Shown here one piece after another: positions 54,376 to 64,000 of a stretch of DNA of 64,000 bases. Position numbers and translations under genes: made by a program. Source of the stretch: Sulfuriflexus mobilis (lineage in GTDB: Bacteria > Pseudomonadota > Gammaproteobacteria > AKS1); assembly GCF_003967195.1 (NCBI RefSeq), contig NZ_AP018725.1:3034001-3098000 (forward strand), written 5' to 3'. The notes under the pieces were generated by a model that saw only the letters and a program-made list of their open reading frames with translations, was not told the DNA's origin and ran no database searches. Each line of letters opens with the position of its first letter. Position 1 is the first letter of the stretch.

Positions 54376-55281
54376 TCAAGCCCATTGCCGCAGCAAGTCC
54401 GCATATACGGATGGCTCGGCGAGGAGTGACCCGCGTTGTTCACAAAGCCTGGCGGCAAATCGGTTGGCCCTAAGCAGGGTTTCGGATATCGGCCACTGGC
54501 GGATCTGACCGAGAATGGTTACAGCAGTGAAGGCATCATCGGCACCGATGTTATCAATATAACGTTGTGTCGGTTGTGCAGAGGCCGTTTGCATGCCCTT
54601 GGCACTGATATGACAGGCACCTTTGTCACCGCGGGTAATGATGACATGTTCAATCTGGTATTGCTGACATAGCCGCGCCGCCGCTTGATGCAAGGTGGAT
54701 TCATTACTAATCCGCTCGCCCGTCTGGCTGGCTAGTTCGGCCTCATTCATCTTTAGATAACTTGCCGCATTCAAGGTCTCGCCGAGACTCCCCTCATCCA
54801 GCCAGGGTGCGCGCCGGTTTATATCAACAAACACGGGTAATCGCTGTCCCCGTATCAGGCTCTGCAAGGTCTGGCGCGATACGGCGTCACGCTGCGCGAG
54901 GCTGCCACAATATAACAGTGAGCAGGGTAGGTCCGAGACAAGGTCATTGACCATGGCACGACTGATCTTGTCATAGGCTTGCTCGAGCGGTATTTGATAG
55001 CGAGGTTTGCCATCCTGCATGGCGATATCGACACGACCGGTAGGATAGGTGGGGTCGATTTGTACCGCCCGCGTATCCATGTCCCATTGCCGCATGCACA
55101 TCAATGCCAATTCACCCTGTTTATCCTGGCCGATACGGCTTATCAGTAATGGCCGCAGGCCAAAGCCTTGCAAGTGCCAGGCAACGTTAAAGGCGGCACC
55201 ACCCAAAACGGTGCCGCCATCCTCAAACACATCAAACAGGACCTCGCCAAAGATAACCGGACGACCGTCTTTTTCAAACAT
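54376..55281 (-). CDS. PfkB-family carbohydrate kinase
   Basis: This 301-residue ribokinase-fold sugar kinase has VIFGEVLFDVFEDGGTVLGGAAFNVAWHL at the N-terminus (the GGA(A/P)xN substrate motif). The C-terminal signature reads DNIGADDAF where most family members have DTxGAGDAF. The aspartate expected to act as base is retained but the GAGD anion hole is altered. The N-terminal pattern is closest to fructokinase-like members. It lies 57 bases after glmS on the same strand, so co-transcription with an amino-sugar operon is possible. Confidence 0.85.
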   Translation of the reverse strand: MFEKDGRPVIFGEVLFDVFEDGGTVLGGAAFNVAWHLQGFGLRPLLISRIGQDKQGELALMCMRQWDMDTRAVQIDPTYPTGRVDIAMQDGKPRYQIPLEQAYDKISRAMVNDLVSDLPCSLLYCGSLAQRDAVSRQTLQSLIRGQRLPVFVDINRRAPWLDEGSLGETLNAASYLKMNEAELASQTGERISNESTLHQAAARLCQQYQIEHVIITRGDKGACHISAKGMQTASAQPTQRYIDNIGADDAFTAVTILGQIRQWPISETLLRANRFAARLCEQRGSLLAEPSVYADLLRQWA

Positions 55282-55337
55282 GTCCGTTCAACCCTGGAGT
55301 TCAGAATTAATGGTGACGAGCTTATTGAATAATATCT

Positions 55338-57170
55338 TTATTCTACAGTGACAGATTTAGCCAGATTGCGCGGCTGGTCAATATCCGTGCCTTTGATAAC
55401 AGCGACGTGATAGGCAAGGAGTTGCAAGGGCACACTGTAGATGATCGGTGATACGGCCTGTTCGGTGGGGGCCACGTGTATGACCTGCATCTGTTCGCCG
55501 CTAACCAGATTATTATCCGCATCAGAGAAAACAATCAGCTGGCCGCCACGGGCACTGACCTCTTCGAGGTTGGCCTTGAGTTTGTCGAGCAAAACATCAT
55601 TCGGGGCCACTGCGATCACCGGCATATTGCCATCAACCAGGGCCAGGGGGCCATGCTTTAACTCGCCGGCCGGATAGGCCTCGGCATGGATATAGGAGAT
55701 CTCCTTCAGCTTCAGTGCGCCCTCCATCGCTACCGGGTATTGCGCGCCACGGCCGAGGAACAAGGCGTGATGCTTGTCCGCAAACTGCTGGGAGAGCGTC
55801 TCGATCTCATGATTTAACAATAAAACCTGCTCGATACGCTCTGGCAGCTGATCCAGTTGTTCAACAATCTTGCGCTCGGTCTCGGCGGTCAGGCCATGAC
55901 GACGCCCTAAGGCGATAACCAGTAACAGGAAGGCCACCAGCTGGGTGGTGAAGGCCTTGGTCGAAGCCACCCCGATCTCGGGGCCGGCCCGGGTCATCAG
56001 GACAAGGTCCGATTCACGTACCAGTGAACTCTCCGGTACATTGCAAATCGCCAGGGTATGAGCATAACCCATCTTCTTTGCCTCCCGTAGCGCGGCGAGG
56101 GTATCTGCGGTCTCACCGGATTGGGAAACCGTGACAAACAGGGTATTTTCGCTGACCACATGACGCCGGTAACGAAACTCACTGGCCACTTCGGCATTAC
56201 ATGGCAGCCCTGCTATTTCCTCAAACCCATAACGCGCCGTCAGACCGGCATGAAAACTCGTTCCGCAAGCAACAATCTGGATCGACTTGATCCCATCAAA
56301 TATTGCTGCGGCTTCTGCACCAAAACACTCTTCCAGTAAACGACCATTACTAATGCGGCCTTCCAGGGTTTGCTGGATGGCGCGCGGCTGCTCGAAGATC
56401 TCTTTTTGCATGTAGTGACGATACTTGCCACGCTCAACCGCATCGACGCTCAGTTCACTCGTACGCGTAGCGCGCTCAACCACATTCGCTTCGCTATCAT
56501 AGATTTTGATGCTGTCACGGCGGATCTCGGCGACATCGCCTTCTTCGAGAATAATAAATTGCTGTGTTACGGGTAACAGCGCCGCAACATCGGAGGCAAT
56601 AAAGTTTTCTCCGATACCCACGCCAATCACGAGTGGGCTACCGCGGCGTGTCACGATCAGACATTCGGGCTCTTTATTACTTATGACAGCAAGTGCATAG
56701 GCACCCTGTAGCAGAGTCGTGGTTTTACGCACCGCCGATAATAGATCGGCCCCTTGTTCAAGATGATCATGAATGGCATGGACGATGACTTCGGAATCAG
56801 TATCCGAGGTAAAGCGGTGACCTGCCTTCAGCTGTTCCGCGCGCAGTGTTTCATGATTTTCGATAATGCCATTATGCACAATCGCTACACTTTCCCGGCA
56901 AACATGGGGGTGGGCATTGTTATCACTCGGTTTGCCATGCGTCGCCCAGCGGGTGTGGGCAATGCCCATCCGGCCGCTAACCGGTACAGACAACAGTGCC
57001 TTTTCCAGCTCTCTTACCTTGCCCAGACTTCGTACCCGTCCCAGGCAACGATCATCATCGATCAACGCCACACCGGCCGAATCATAGCCCCTGTATTCGA
57101 GGCGTTTCAGGCCTTCGATAAGAATGGGCAGGACATCCCGCTCTGCAATGGCACCTACGATTCCACACAT
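55338..57170 (-). CDS. glmS: Glutamine-fructose-6-phosphate aminotransferase (isomerizing)
   Basis: GlmS makes glucosamine-6-phosphate, the first step to UDP-GlcNAc. The 610-residue protein has the Ntn glutaminase domain with the nucleophile Cys2 in [13 protein letters not shown], then two SIS isomerase domains ([35 protein letters not shown]) and the C-terminal [12 protein letters not shown]-type end (here [12 protein letters not shown]). It starts 4 bases after the glmU stop. No glmS ribozyme is expected in this group and none was seen. Confidence 0.97.
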   Translation of the reverse strand: MCGIVGAIAERDVLPILIEGLKRLEYRGYDSAGVALIDDDRCLGRVRSLGKVRELEKALLSVPVSGRMGIAHTRWATHGKPSDNNAHPHVCRESVAIVHNGIIENHETLRAEQLKAGHRFTSDTDSEVIVHAIHDHLEQGADLLSAVRKTTTLLQGAYALAVISNKEPECLIVTRRGSPLVIGVGIGENFIASDVAALLPVTQQFIILEEGDVAEIRRDSIKIYDSEANVVERATRTSELSVDAVERGKYRHYMQKEIFEQPRAIQQTLEGRISNGRLLEECFGAEAAAIFDGIKSIQIVACGTSFHAGLTARYGFEEIAGLPCNAEVASEFRYRRHVVSENTLFVTVSQSGETADTLAALREAKKMGYAHTLAICNVPESSLVRESDLVLMTRAGPEIGVASTKAFTTQLVAFLLLVIALGRRHGLTAETERKIVEQLDQLPERIEQVLLLNHEIETLSQQFADKHHALFLGRGAQYPVAMEGALKLKEISYIHAEAYPAGELKHGPLALVDGNMPVIAVAPNDVLLDKLKANLEEVSARGGQLIVFSDADNNLVSGEQMQVIHVAPTEQAVSPIIYSVPLQLLAYHVAVIKGTDIDQPRNLAKSVTVE

Positions 57171-57174
57171 GCTG

Positions 57175-58542
57175 CTATTCCTTGGTCTTTGTAGGCCGCT
57201 GCCAGTTTTTCAGGGTTTTTTGCGGGCTACGACTTAAGGTCAGGCCATCGGCCGGTACATCTTTGCTAATCGTCGAGCCTGCACCAATTGTTGCATTTTT
57301 GCCGATTTCCACCGGGGCAACCAGCTGACTGCATGACCCCACAAAGGCGTTATCGCCTATTACGGTCTGGTGTTTGTTGGCACCATCATAATTACAGGTA
57401 ATCGTACCGGCACCTATGTTTACACCCTTGCCCAGGGTCGCATCACCAATATAACTCAGGTGATTAACCTTCGAGCCTTCACCAATAGTTGAATTCTTTA
57501 CTTCGACAAAATTACCGACCCGGGATCGATCAGCCAGCCTTGCGCCCGGACGCAAACGGGCAAAGGGACCAACTGCGCAATGCGCGCCAACTTCGGCCTC
57601 TTCGATGACACAGTTGGCCTCTATATGGGTGCCGTCACCAATGAGACAATCTTTTAGCACGACGTTCGGGCCTATTTTTACCTTATCACCAAGACGCACC
57701 TGACCCTCGATAATGACATTGATATCAATCTGCACATCCTGACCACACTCCAGCTCGCCACGAATATCGATCCGGGCCGGGTCACGCAGGCTCACACCTG
57801 CTCGCATCAAGTCATCTGCTTTCATCATTTGATAATAACGTTCCAGGCGTGCCAGTTGAAGCCTGTCATTAACGCCCTCAACCTCATAACTGTTATTTGC
57901 CTGAACGGTTCTTACCTCAATGCCGTCAGAAACGGCCATGCCGATAATATCCGTCAGATAATATTCACCCTGAGCATTGTCATTTCCCAGCCTGCCCAGC
58001 CAATTCTTTAGCTGCTTGCCCCTGACGGCCAGCATGCCGGTATTCACTTCCTTGATTAGCCGCTCGTCTTCACTGGCGTCCTTGTGCTCAACGATTCGCA
58101 CAACCTTGCCAAGGCTATCACGGACAATCCTTCCATAGCCTGCCGGATCGACAAGTTCAATCGTCAGCAGGCCCATGCTCGTTGCGGCTACCTGCCCCAG
58201 CAAGGCCTGCAGGGTATCTTTCCGGACTAGTGGCACATCACCATACAGGATTAAAACCGTTTCATCGTCTTTGATAAACGGCAGGGCCTGAGCGACGGCA
58301 TGACCGGTACCCAGTTGTTCCGGCTGCTCTATCCAGTTGGCCACCAGGTCGGTGAGCGTGTGTTGCACGATCTCACCCCCATGCCCATAAACAATATTCA
58401 ATTGCACGGGCTCAAGGGCGCTTGCCGTCGCATAGACGTGCTCGAGCAGGCTCTTGTCGGCGAGTTGATGCAGGACTTTGGGCAGGGTTGAACGCATACG
58501 CGTACCCTGACCAGCAGCGAGAATAATTACGTTACAAGTCAT
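57175..58542 (-). CDS. glmU: Bifunctional N-acetylglucosamine-1-P uridyltransferase / glucosamine-1-P acetyltransferase
   Basis: GlmU completes UDP-GlcNAc synthesis. The 455-residue protein has the N-terminal pyrophosphorylase signature [20 protein letters not shown] and the [10 protein letters not shown] metal region. The C-terminal left-handed beta-helix has [20 protein letters not shown] and [19 protein letters not shown], which hold the acetyl-CoA site. Length matches E. coli GlmU (456). It lies in the conserved atp-glmU-glmS order, here with a SlyD-like gene inserted between atpC and glmU. Confidence 0.97.
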   Translation of the reverse strand: MTCNVIILAAGQGTRMRSTLPKVLHQLADKSLLEHVYATASALEPVQLNIVYGHGGEIVQHTLTDLVANWIEQPEQLGTGHAVAQALPFIKDDETVLILYGDVPLVRKDTLQALLGQVAATSMGLLTIELVDPAGYGRIVRDSLGKVVRIVEHKDASEDERLIKEVNTGMLAVRGKQLKNWLGRLGNDNAQGEYYLTDIIGMAVSDGIEVRTVQANNSYEVEGVNDRLQLARLERYYQMMKADDLMRAGVSLRDPARIDIRGELECGQDVQIDINVIIEGQVRLGDKVKIGPNVVLKDCLIGDGTHIEANCVIEEAEVGAHCAVGPFARLRPGARLADRSRVGNFVEVKNSTIGEGSKVNHLSYIGDATLGKGVNIGAGTITCNYDGANKHQTVIGDNAFVGSCSQLVAPVEIGKNATIGAGSTISKDVPADGLTLSRSPQKTLKNWQRPTKTKE

Positions 58543-58587
58543 GGCCTTATTGTTACCAAATTAGCCAGGATGCACAAATGCATTTAT

Positions 58588-59103
58588 TTAGTGGCGGTCT
58601 GATACGGGCGGGGGGTTCATACTATCCAGGGCATAGTCCTGGGAAGGGCGGCCCTCGGCGAGTTCCTGCTCGGAGGCGTCACGAATAGCCATGACCTTGA
58701 CGACGAAGGTCATGGTCTTGCCGGCAAAAGGGTGATTACCGTCAAGGGTAATCTGCTCACCCTCGATCTTGCTGACGGCAAAGGTCTTGGTCTCACCATT
58801 CTCGTTCTGGAACTGGACCTGGGCACCGATCTGACGGTATTCCTGCGGCACATTATCGATATTATCGGTAAAGGTGAGGTCCGGGTCATGTGCACCAAAA
58901 CCTTCGCTGGGTGCTACCACGACCTCAATCGAATCACCGACCTGCTGGCCATCCAGTGCCTCTTCCAGTGCGGGTATCAGGCCACCCTGCACACCGTGCA
59001 GATAGCTGACCGGCACATCATTCTGCTCGATGGCCGTGCCGGATTTGTCTTTGATAAGGTAGGTAATATCGACCACCTTATTCTTTGTAATGCCGTCACT
59101 CAT
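58588..59103 (-). CDS. SlyD-like FKBP-type peptidyl-prolyl isomerase
   Basis: This 171-residue FKBP-type prolyl isomerase has the insert-in-flap domain seen in SlyD. It runs VVDITYLIKDKSGTAIEQ, SYLHGVQGGLIPALEEALDGQ, then VVVAPSEGFGAHDPDLTF, the IF domain with VQFQNENGETKTF, and LDGNHPFAGKTMTFVVKVMAIRDA. It lacks the histidine-rich metal-binding tail of E. coli SlyD and ends SMNPPPVSDRH. Its ATG lies 23 bases after the atpC stop, so it is probably transcribed with the ATP synthase operon, an unusual placement. Confidence 0.93.
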   Translation of the reverse strand: MSDGITKNKVVDITYLIKDKSGTAIEQNDVPVSYLHGVQGGLIPALEEALDGQQVGDSIEVVVAPSEGFGAHDPDLTFTDNIDNVPQEYRQIGAQVQFQNENGETKTFAVSKIEGEQITLDGNHPFAGKTMTFVVKVMAIRDASEQELAEGRPSQDYALDSMNPPPVSDRH

Positions 59104-59126
59104 AGAATAGGGGGGCCGTATCGGAT

Positions 59127-59552
59127 TTAGTGCTTACCCATCTTGCGGAGATGTTCGATGGTTCGCAGCTGTGCAACCGCCTCGGCCAGTTCGGCCTGGG
59201 CCTTGGCAAAATCCATCTTACCGGACTTATCAGTCAGGGCCTTCTCGGCACGCTTTTTCGCCTCAAGGGCCGCGGCCTCATCGATGTCCCTGGCACGTAT
59301 TGCCGTATCGGCCAGCACGGTCACCACATGCGGCTGAACTTCCAGCATGCCACCGGAGACGTAGAAGAACTGCTCTTCCTTGCCTGCCGTTTGCAAACGT
59401 ACTTCACCAGCCTTCAGTGGCGTCAGCATCTGGGTATGACGCGGTGCAATACCGACTTCACCCATAATTGCTGGTGCATAGACCATCTCGGCAGTACCGG
59501 AAAAGATTTCCTCTTCCGCACTAACGATGTCGACATGAATTGTCATTGCCAT
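59127..59552 (-). CDS. atpC: F1F0 ATP synthase epsilon subunit
   Basis: AtpC is the inhibitory epsilon subunit of the F1 central stalk. The 141-residue protein has the N-terminal beta sandwich ([20 protein letters not shown], then [20 protein letters not shown]) and the two C-terminal helices ([20 protein letters not shown] and [18 protein letters not shown]) that regulate ATP hydrolysis. It follows atpD by 24 bases. Confidence 0.96.
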   Translation of the reverse strand: MAMTIHVDIVSAEEEIFSGTAEMVYAPAIMGEVGIAPRHTQMLTPLKAGEVRLQTAGKEEQFFYVSGGMLEVQPHVVTVLADTAIRARDIDEAAALEAKKRAEKALTDKSGKMDFAKAQAELAEAVAQLRTIEHLRKMGKH

Positions 59553-59576
59553 GTTTTTTTTGCCTCAGCAGCTAGC

Positions 59577-60980
<1,404 letters not shown>

Positions 60981-60992
60981 TTAGTCCGAAAC

Positions 60993-61856
60993 CTAAACAG
61001 CAGCTGCGCCGCTGACGATTTCAGAAATTTCCTGTGTGATAGCTGCCTGACGCGCCTTGTTATAGACAAGTTGCAGGTCACTAATAATGTCGCCCGCATT
61101 GTCTGATGCGCTTTTCATCGCAATCATACGAGCGGACATTTCACAGGCAATATTTTCGACTACACCCTGGTAAACCAGTGACTCAACGTAACGCATCAGC
61201 AATGCGTCAAGCACATCCTTTGCATTAGGCTCGTAGATGTAGTCCCAGTGGTATTGCAGTTCTTCGTCGGCCTTCTTCTGTTCAAGCGGCAGTACCTGTT
61301 CGATATGCGCTTCCTGGGTCATGGTGTTAACAAAATCATTAAACACCAGGTAAACGCGGTCAATTTTGCCTTCATCGTAGGCATCCAGCATGACCTTGAC
61401 CGAACCAATCAGATCATGGGCACGTGGTGCATCACCAATAGCCGAAAGCTCAGAGACAATATTGGCACTGACTCGCGAGAAAAAGCTGACAGCCTTTTTA
61501 CCAATCGTACAGACATCGATATCGACGCCCTTGTCTGACCATTCTTTCATGGAATTAACGACGGCCTTGAACAGGTTAATATTCAAACCACCACATAGAC
61601 CCCGGTCAGAGGAAACGACGATATAACCGACACGCTTTACATCGCGCTCGATAAGGTAAGGATGCTTGTACTCAGGGTGTGCGTTAGCAAGATGCCCGAT
61701 CACATTGCGCATCTTGTCCGCATAGGGACGTGCAGCCGCCATGCGATCCTGCGCCTTGCGCATCTTGCTCGCGGCTACCATCTCCATTGCCTTGGTGATC
61801 TTCTGAGTGTTCTGAACACTCTTGATCTTGGTGCGTATTTCTTTTGCGCCGGCCAT
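60993..61856 (-). CDS. atpG: F1F0 ATP synthase gamma subunit
   Basis: Central rotor shaft of F1. The 287-residue protein has the N-terminal coiled-coil helix [20 protein letters not shown] and the C-terminal helix ([20 protein letters not shown], then [20 protein letters not shown]), the two most conserved parts of gamma subunits, with a Rossmann-like middle ([19 protein letters not shown]). Length equals E. coli AtpG (287). It starts 21 bases after the atpA stop. Confidence 0.97.
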   Translation of the reverse strand: MAGAKEIRTKIKSVQNTQKITKAMEMVAASKMRKAQDRMAAARPYADKMRNVIGHLANAHPEYKHPYLIERDVKRVGYIVVSSDRGLCGGLNINLFKAVVNSMKEWSDKGVDIDVCTIGKKAVSFFSRVSANIVSELSAIGDAPRAHDLIGSVKVMLDAYDEGKIDRVYLVFNDFVNTMTQEAHIEQVLPLEQKKADEELQYHWDYIYEPNAKDVLDALLMRYVESLVYQGVVENIACEMSARMIAMKSASDNAGDIISDLQLVYNKARQAAITQEISEIVSGAAAV

Positions 61857-61877
61857 TGCTCTGCTCGCTTATCCTAA

Positions 61878-63422
61878 TTAAAAGGCGTGGTTTGCCTTGA
61901 AGTCCTCAATCGCTGCCTTTAACTCGGCCTCGATCTCGTCGTTCCAGTCACCGGTTTCGTTAATCTTGCCGATCAGTGCGGCCTGGCTGCTATTCATGTA
62001 GCTAAGCAGGGCGGCTTCAAAATCAACAACCTTATTAACGTCAACATCATCAATGTAGCCTTCGTTGGCGGCATACAGGGATGTGGCCATTTCAGCAATC
62101 GATAGCGGGCTGTACTGAGCCTGCTTCATCAATTCTGTAACGCGCTGACCACGGGCAATCTGATTACGTGTGGTTTCATCAAGGTCAGAAGCAAACTGTG
62201 CAAATGCAGCCAGTTCACGATACTGGGCCAGTGCCAGACGAACGCTACCACCAAGCTTCTTAATAATCTTGGTCTGCGCCGCACCACCAACACGTGATAC
62301 AGAAAGACCGGCGTTAATAGCCGGGCGGATACCGGCGTTGAACAAATCCGACTCAAGGAAGATCTGACCGTCAGTAATCGAAATTACATTTGTCGGAACG
62401 AAGGCGGATACGTCACCGGCCTGCGTTTCAATGATTGGCAAGGCGGTCAAAGAACCGGTCTTACCCTTCACTTCACCATTGGTGAGACGCTCAACTTCTT
62501 TATCATTAATACGTGCAGCACGTTCTAATAGACGTGAGTGCAGGTAGAAAACATCACCTGGGTAGGCTTCACGACCCGGTGGGCGTTTCAACAACAGAGA
62601 TACCTGACGGTAGGCCCAGGCCTGCTTGGTCAAATCATCATACACAATCAGTGCATCTTCACCACGGTCACGGAAGTATTCGCCCATGGTACAACCGGAG
62701 TAAGGTGCAATGTACTGCAGGGCAGCGGAATCAGAGGCCGGTGCAGCAACGATGATGGTGTGATCCAGGGCGCCATGTTCTTCCAGCTTGCGAACGACGC
62801 CAGCAATAGAAGAGGCCTTCTGACCAACTGCAACGTAGACACATTTAACACCGGTGCCTTTCTGGTTGATGATGGCATCAATCGCTACAGCAGTCTTACC
62901 TGTCTGGCGGTCACCAATAATCAACTCACGCTGACCACGGCCAATTGGCACCATGGCATCAATGGCCTTCAGACCGGTCTGCACTGGCTGGTCAACTGAC
63001 TTACGTTCAATAACACCCGGGGCAACCTTCTCAATTGGTGCGGTACCGGCAGCAGCGATGTCGCCTTTACCATCGATAGGATTACCGAGTGAGTCAACAA
63101 CACGACCCAGCAGACCCTCACCAATTGGCACTTCAAGAATACGACCGGTGCATTTTACCTTGTCACCTTCAGTGATGTGCTTGTATTCACCAAGCACCAC
63201 GGCGCCGACGGAGTCGCGCTCAAGGTTAAGTGCCATGCCGAAGGTTCCGCCAGGGAACTCGATCATTTCACCCTGCATCACGTCGTCTAGGCCGTGGATA
63301 CGTGCGATGCCGTCAGTCAAGCTAACGACAGTACCTTCAGTACGAGCTTCAGCACTAGCCTCAAATTTCTGGATGCGCTGTTTAATCAGCTCGCTGATTT
63401 CTGATGGATTCAGTTGCTGCAT
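61878..63422 (-). CDS. atpA: F1F0 ATP synthase alpha subunit
   Basis: Non-catalytic nucleotide-binding alpha subunit. The 514-residue protein has the P-loop [20 protein letters not shown], the arginine finger segment ([14 protein letters not shown]), the [20 protein letters not shown] Walker B region and the N-terminal helix [20 protein letters not shown] that binds the delta subunit. Length matches E. coli AtpA (513). It is 63 bases downstream of atpH. Confidence 0.98.
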   Translation of the reverse strand: MQQLNPSEISELIKQRIQKFEASAEARTEGTVVSLTDGIARIHGLDDVMQGEMIEFPGGTFGMALNLERDSVGAVVLGEYKHITEGDKVKCTGRILEVPIGEGLLGRVVDSLGNPIDGKGDIAAAGTAPIEKVAPGVIERKSVDQPVQTGLKAIDAMVPIGRGQRELIIGDRQTGKTAVAIDAIINQKGTGVKCVYVAVGQKASSIAGVVRKLEEHGALDHTIIVAAPASDSAALQYIAPYSGCTMGEYFRDRGEDALIVYDDLTKQAWAYRQVSLLLKRPPGREAYPGDVFYLHSRLLERAARINDKEVERLTNGEVKGKTGSLTALPIIETQAGDVSAFVPTNVISITDGQIFLESDLFNAGIRPAINAGLSVSRVGGAAQTKIIKKLGGSVRLALAQYRELAAFAQFASDLDETTRNQIARGQRVTELMKQAQYSPLSIAEMATSLYAANEGYIDDVDVNKVVDFEAALLSYMNSSQAALIGKINETGDWNDEIEAELKAAIEDFKANHAF

Positions 63423-63485
63423 AAGTTTATCCCCACAAGTGCTTGGCCATGCCGCCCACTCGATGCTGTTTCCTTTAAAAAATCT

Positions 63486-64000
63486 TTATACCAATGCGGT
63501 CGTAAATTTCTCGAGACGCCCGCGCATAGAACCGTCAATTACTGTATCGCCAGCGCGGATAATCGCTCCGCCCAACAAACTTTCGTCTGTCTCACACTGT
63601 AGTATTACCTCGCGCTCAAAGCGCTTCTTCAGTGCGGCAATGATCTCAGCTTGCTGTGCATCGTTGAGTGGCTTGGCGGATATAACTCTCGCCTCAATAC
63701 TGCCTTCCTCATCGGCGCGCAATTTTTCAAACAGTTCCGCGATTTCCGGCAGCGCAGCCAGTCGACCATTTTCTGCCAGCAGGCGAATGAAATTGTGACC
63801 ATTGTCATCCAAACGATCGCTACAAACTGCAATAAACAGTTCAGCGCGCTGATCAACTGTCAGGTTTGGATTTTCAATCGCCTCGGCCATAGCCTCGTCG
63901 CCAGCTACGGTGGCGGCGAACGCCAGAGAATCTGACCAGGCCTGTAACGCACCAGCTTCACGCGCCAGGTCAAATGCGGCCTGTGCGTAAGGTCGTGCGA
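63486..64000 (-). CDS. atpH: F1F0 ATP synthase delta subunit (5' end beyond window)
   Basis: The delta subunit connects F1 to the peripheral stalk. The frame is open from 63486 to the window end and reads ARPYAQAAFDLAREAGALQA at its visible start, matching residues about 8-27 of E. coli AtpH, so only a few N-terminal residues are missing. The conserved C-terminal region is visible (VILQCETDESLLGGAIIRAG, then DTVIDGSMRGRLEKFTTAL). An internal ATG at 63890 is not the start. atpF, atpE and atpB should follow beyond the window. Confidence 0.96.
   Translation of the reverse strand, partial: ARPYAQAAFDLAREAGALQAWSDSLAFAATVAGDEAMAEAIENPNLTVDQRAELFIAVCSDRLDDNGHNFIRLLAENGRLAALPEIAELFEKLRADEEGSIEARVISAKPLNDAQQAEIIAALKKRFEREVILQCETDESLLGGAIIRAGDTVIDGSMRGRLEKFTTALV

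Noticed and set aside
55320-57300. glmS ribozyme or riboswitch
   Set aside because: glmU precedes glmS by 4 bases on the same strand, leaving no leader; the ribozyme is a Gram-positive feature.

Overview
The window reads as a gammaproteobacterial chromosome, probably a moderately GC-rich environmental (Chromatiales-like) lineage; the genus cannot be fixed from this stretch. Support comes from the argH / algZ-algR / hemCDXY neighbourhood, class I adenylate cyclase CyaA, PrlC, SrkA, UbiD, MlaC, and the order atpHAGDC - glmU - glmS. Most of the window is ordinary core metabolism with tight operons. No rRNA, tRNA, CRISPR array, transposase or integrase gene was seen.

Layout. 1-3.2 kb: a quinone-reductase-like MDR gene cut by the window edge, a divergent LysR regulator, two small membrane proteins lying between copies of a 21-bp repeat, and a DUF1272 gene followed by an attC-like site. 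3.2-8.2 kb: a fused TlpA-type thioredoxin, an HD-GYP phosphodiesterase, a bile-acid-symporter-family carrier, a 52-residue membrane peptide, and hemB, whose ribosome binding site lies in a hairpin. 8.2-11.2 kb: a PhoB-box promoter ahead of a DUF47 (PhoU-like) gene and the Pit phosphate transporter, then aroE. 11.2-14.9 kb: an RRM protein, gamma-carbonic anhydrase, glutathione reductase, a perfect FNR box ahead of a 36-residue membrane peptide, and SrkA. 15-20.9 kb: prlC, an SH3 protein, ubiD, mlaC and a ParA-like ATPase.

20.9-24.6 kb is an AT-rich accessory block of small unrelated genes (a membrane protein, an NTF2-fold protein, two methyltransferases, another membrane protein) separated by attC-like sites. 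It looks like a relic integron cassette array without an integrase. It is followed by a cydA-like quinol oxidase subunit I that has no cydB partner but a 31-codon membrane ORF directly upstream.

26.5-37.7 kb: an epimerase, an iron-sulfur flavoreductase, the heme genes hemC-hemD-hemX-hemY, a thioredoxin-like protein, the AlgZ/AlgR two-component pair, argH, a MazG-like pyrophosphohydrolase, and a PAS protein with a ruined GGDEF domain. 37.9-48.1 kb: cyaA converging on a protein with two cyclic-nucleotide-binding domains and a rhodanese domain, a TRAP transporter split into dctQM and a convergent dctP, and a GGDEF-EAL protein. 48.1-55.3 kb: a long inverted repeat, uvrD, an overlapping Clp-ATPase/FHA-like gene pair, an EamA exporter and a PfkB kinase. 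55.3-64 kb: glmS, glmU, a SlyD-like isomerase and atpC-D-G-A-H, with atpH cut by the window end.

The most distinctive items are the integrase-less cassette array, the Clp + FHA-like pair, the orphan cydA with its micro-ORF, the FNR-controlled 36-residue peptide, and the cAMP synthase facing a cNMP-binding/rhodanese protein.
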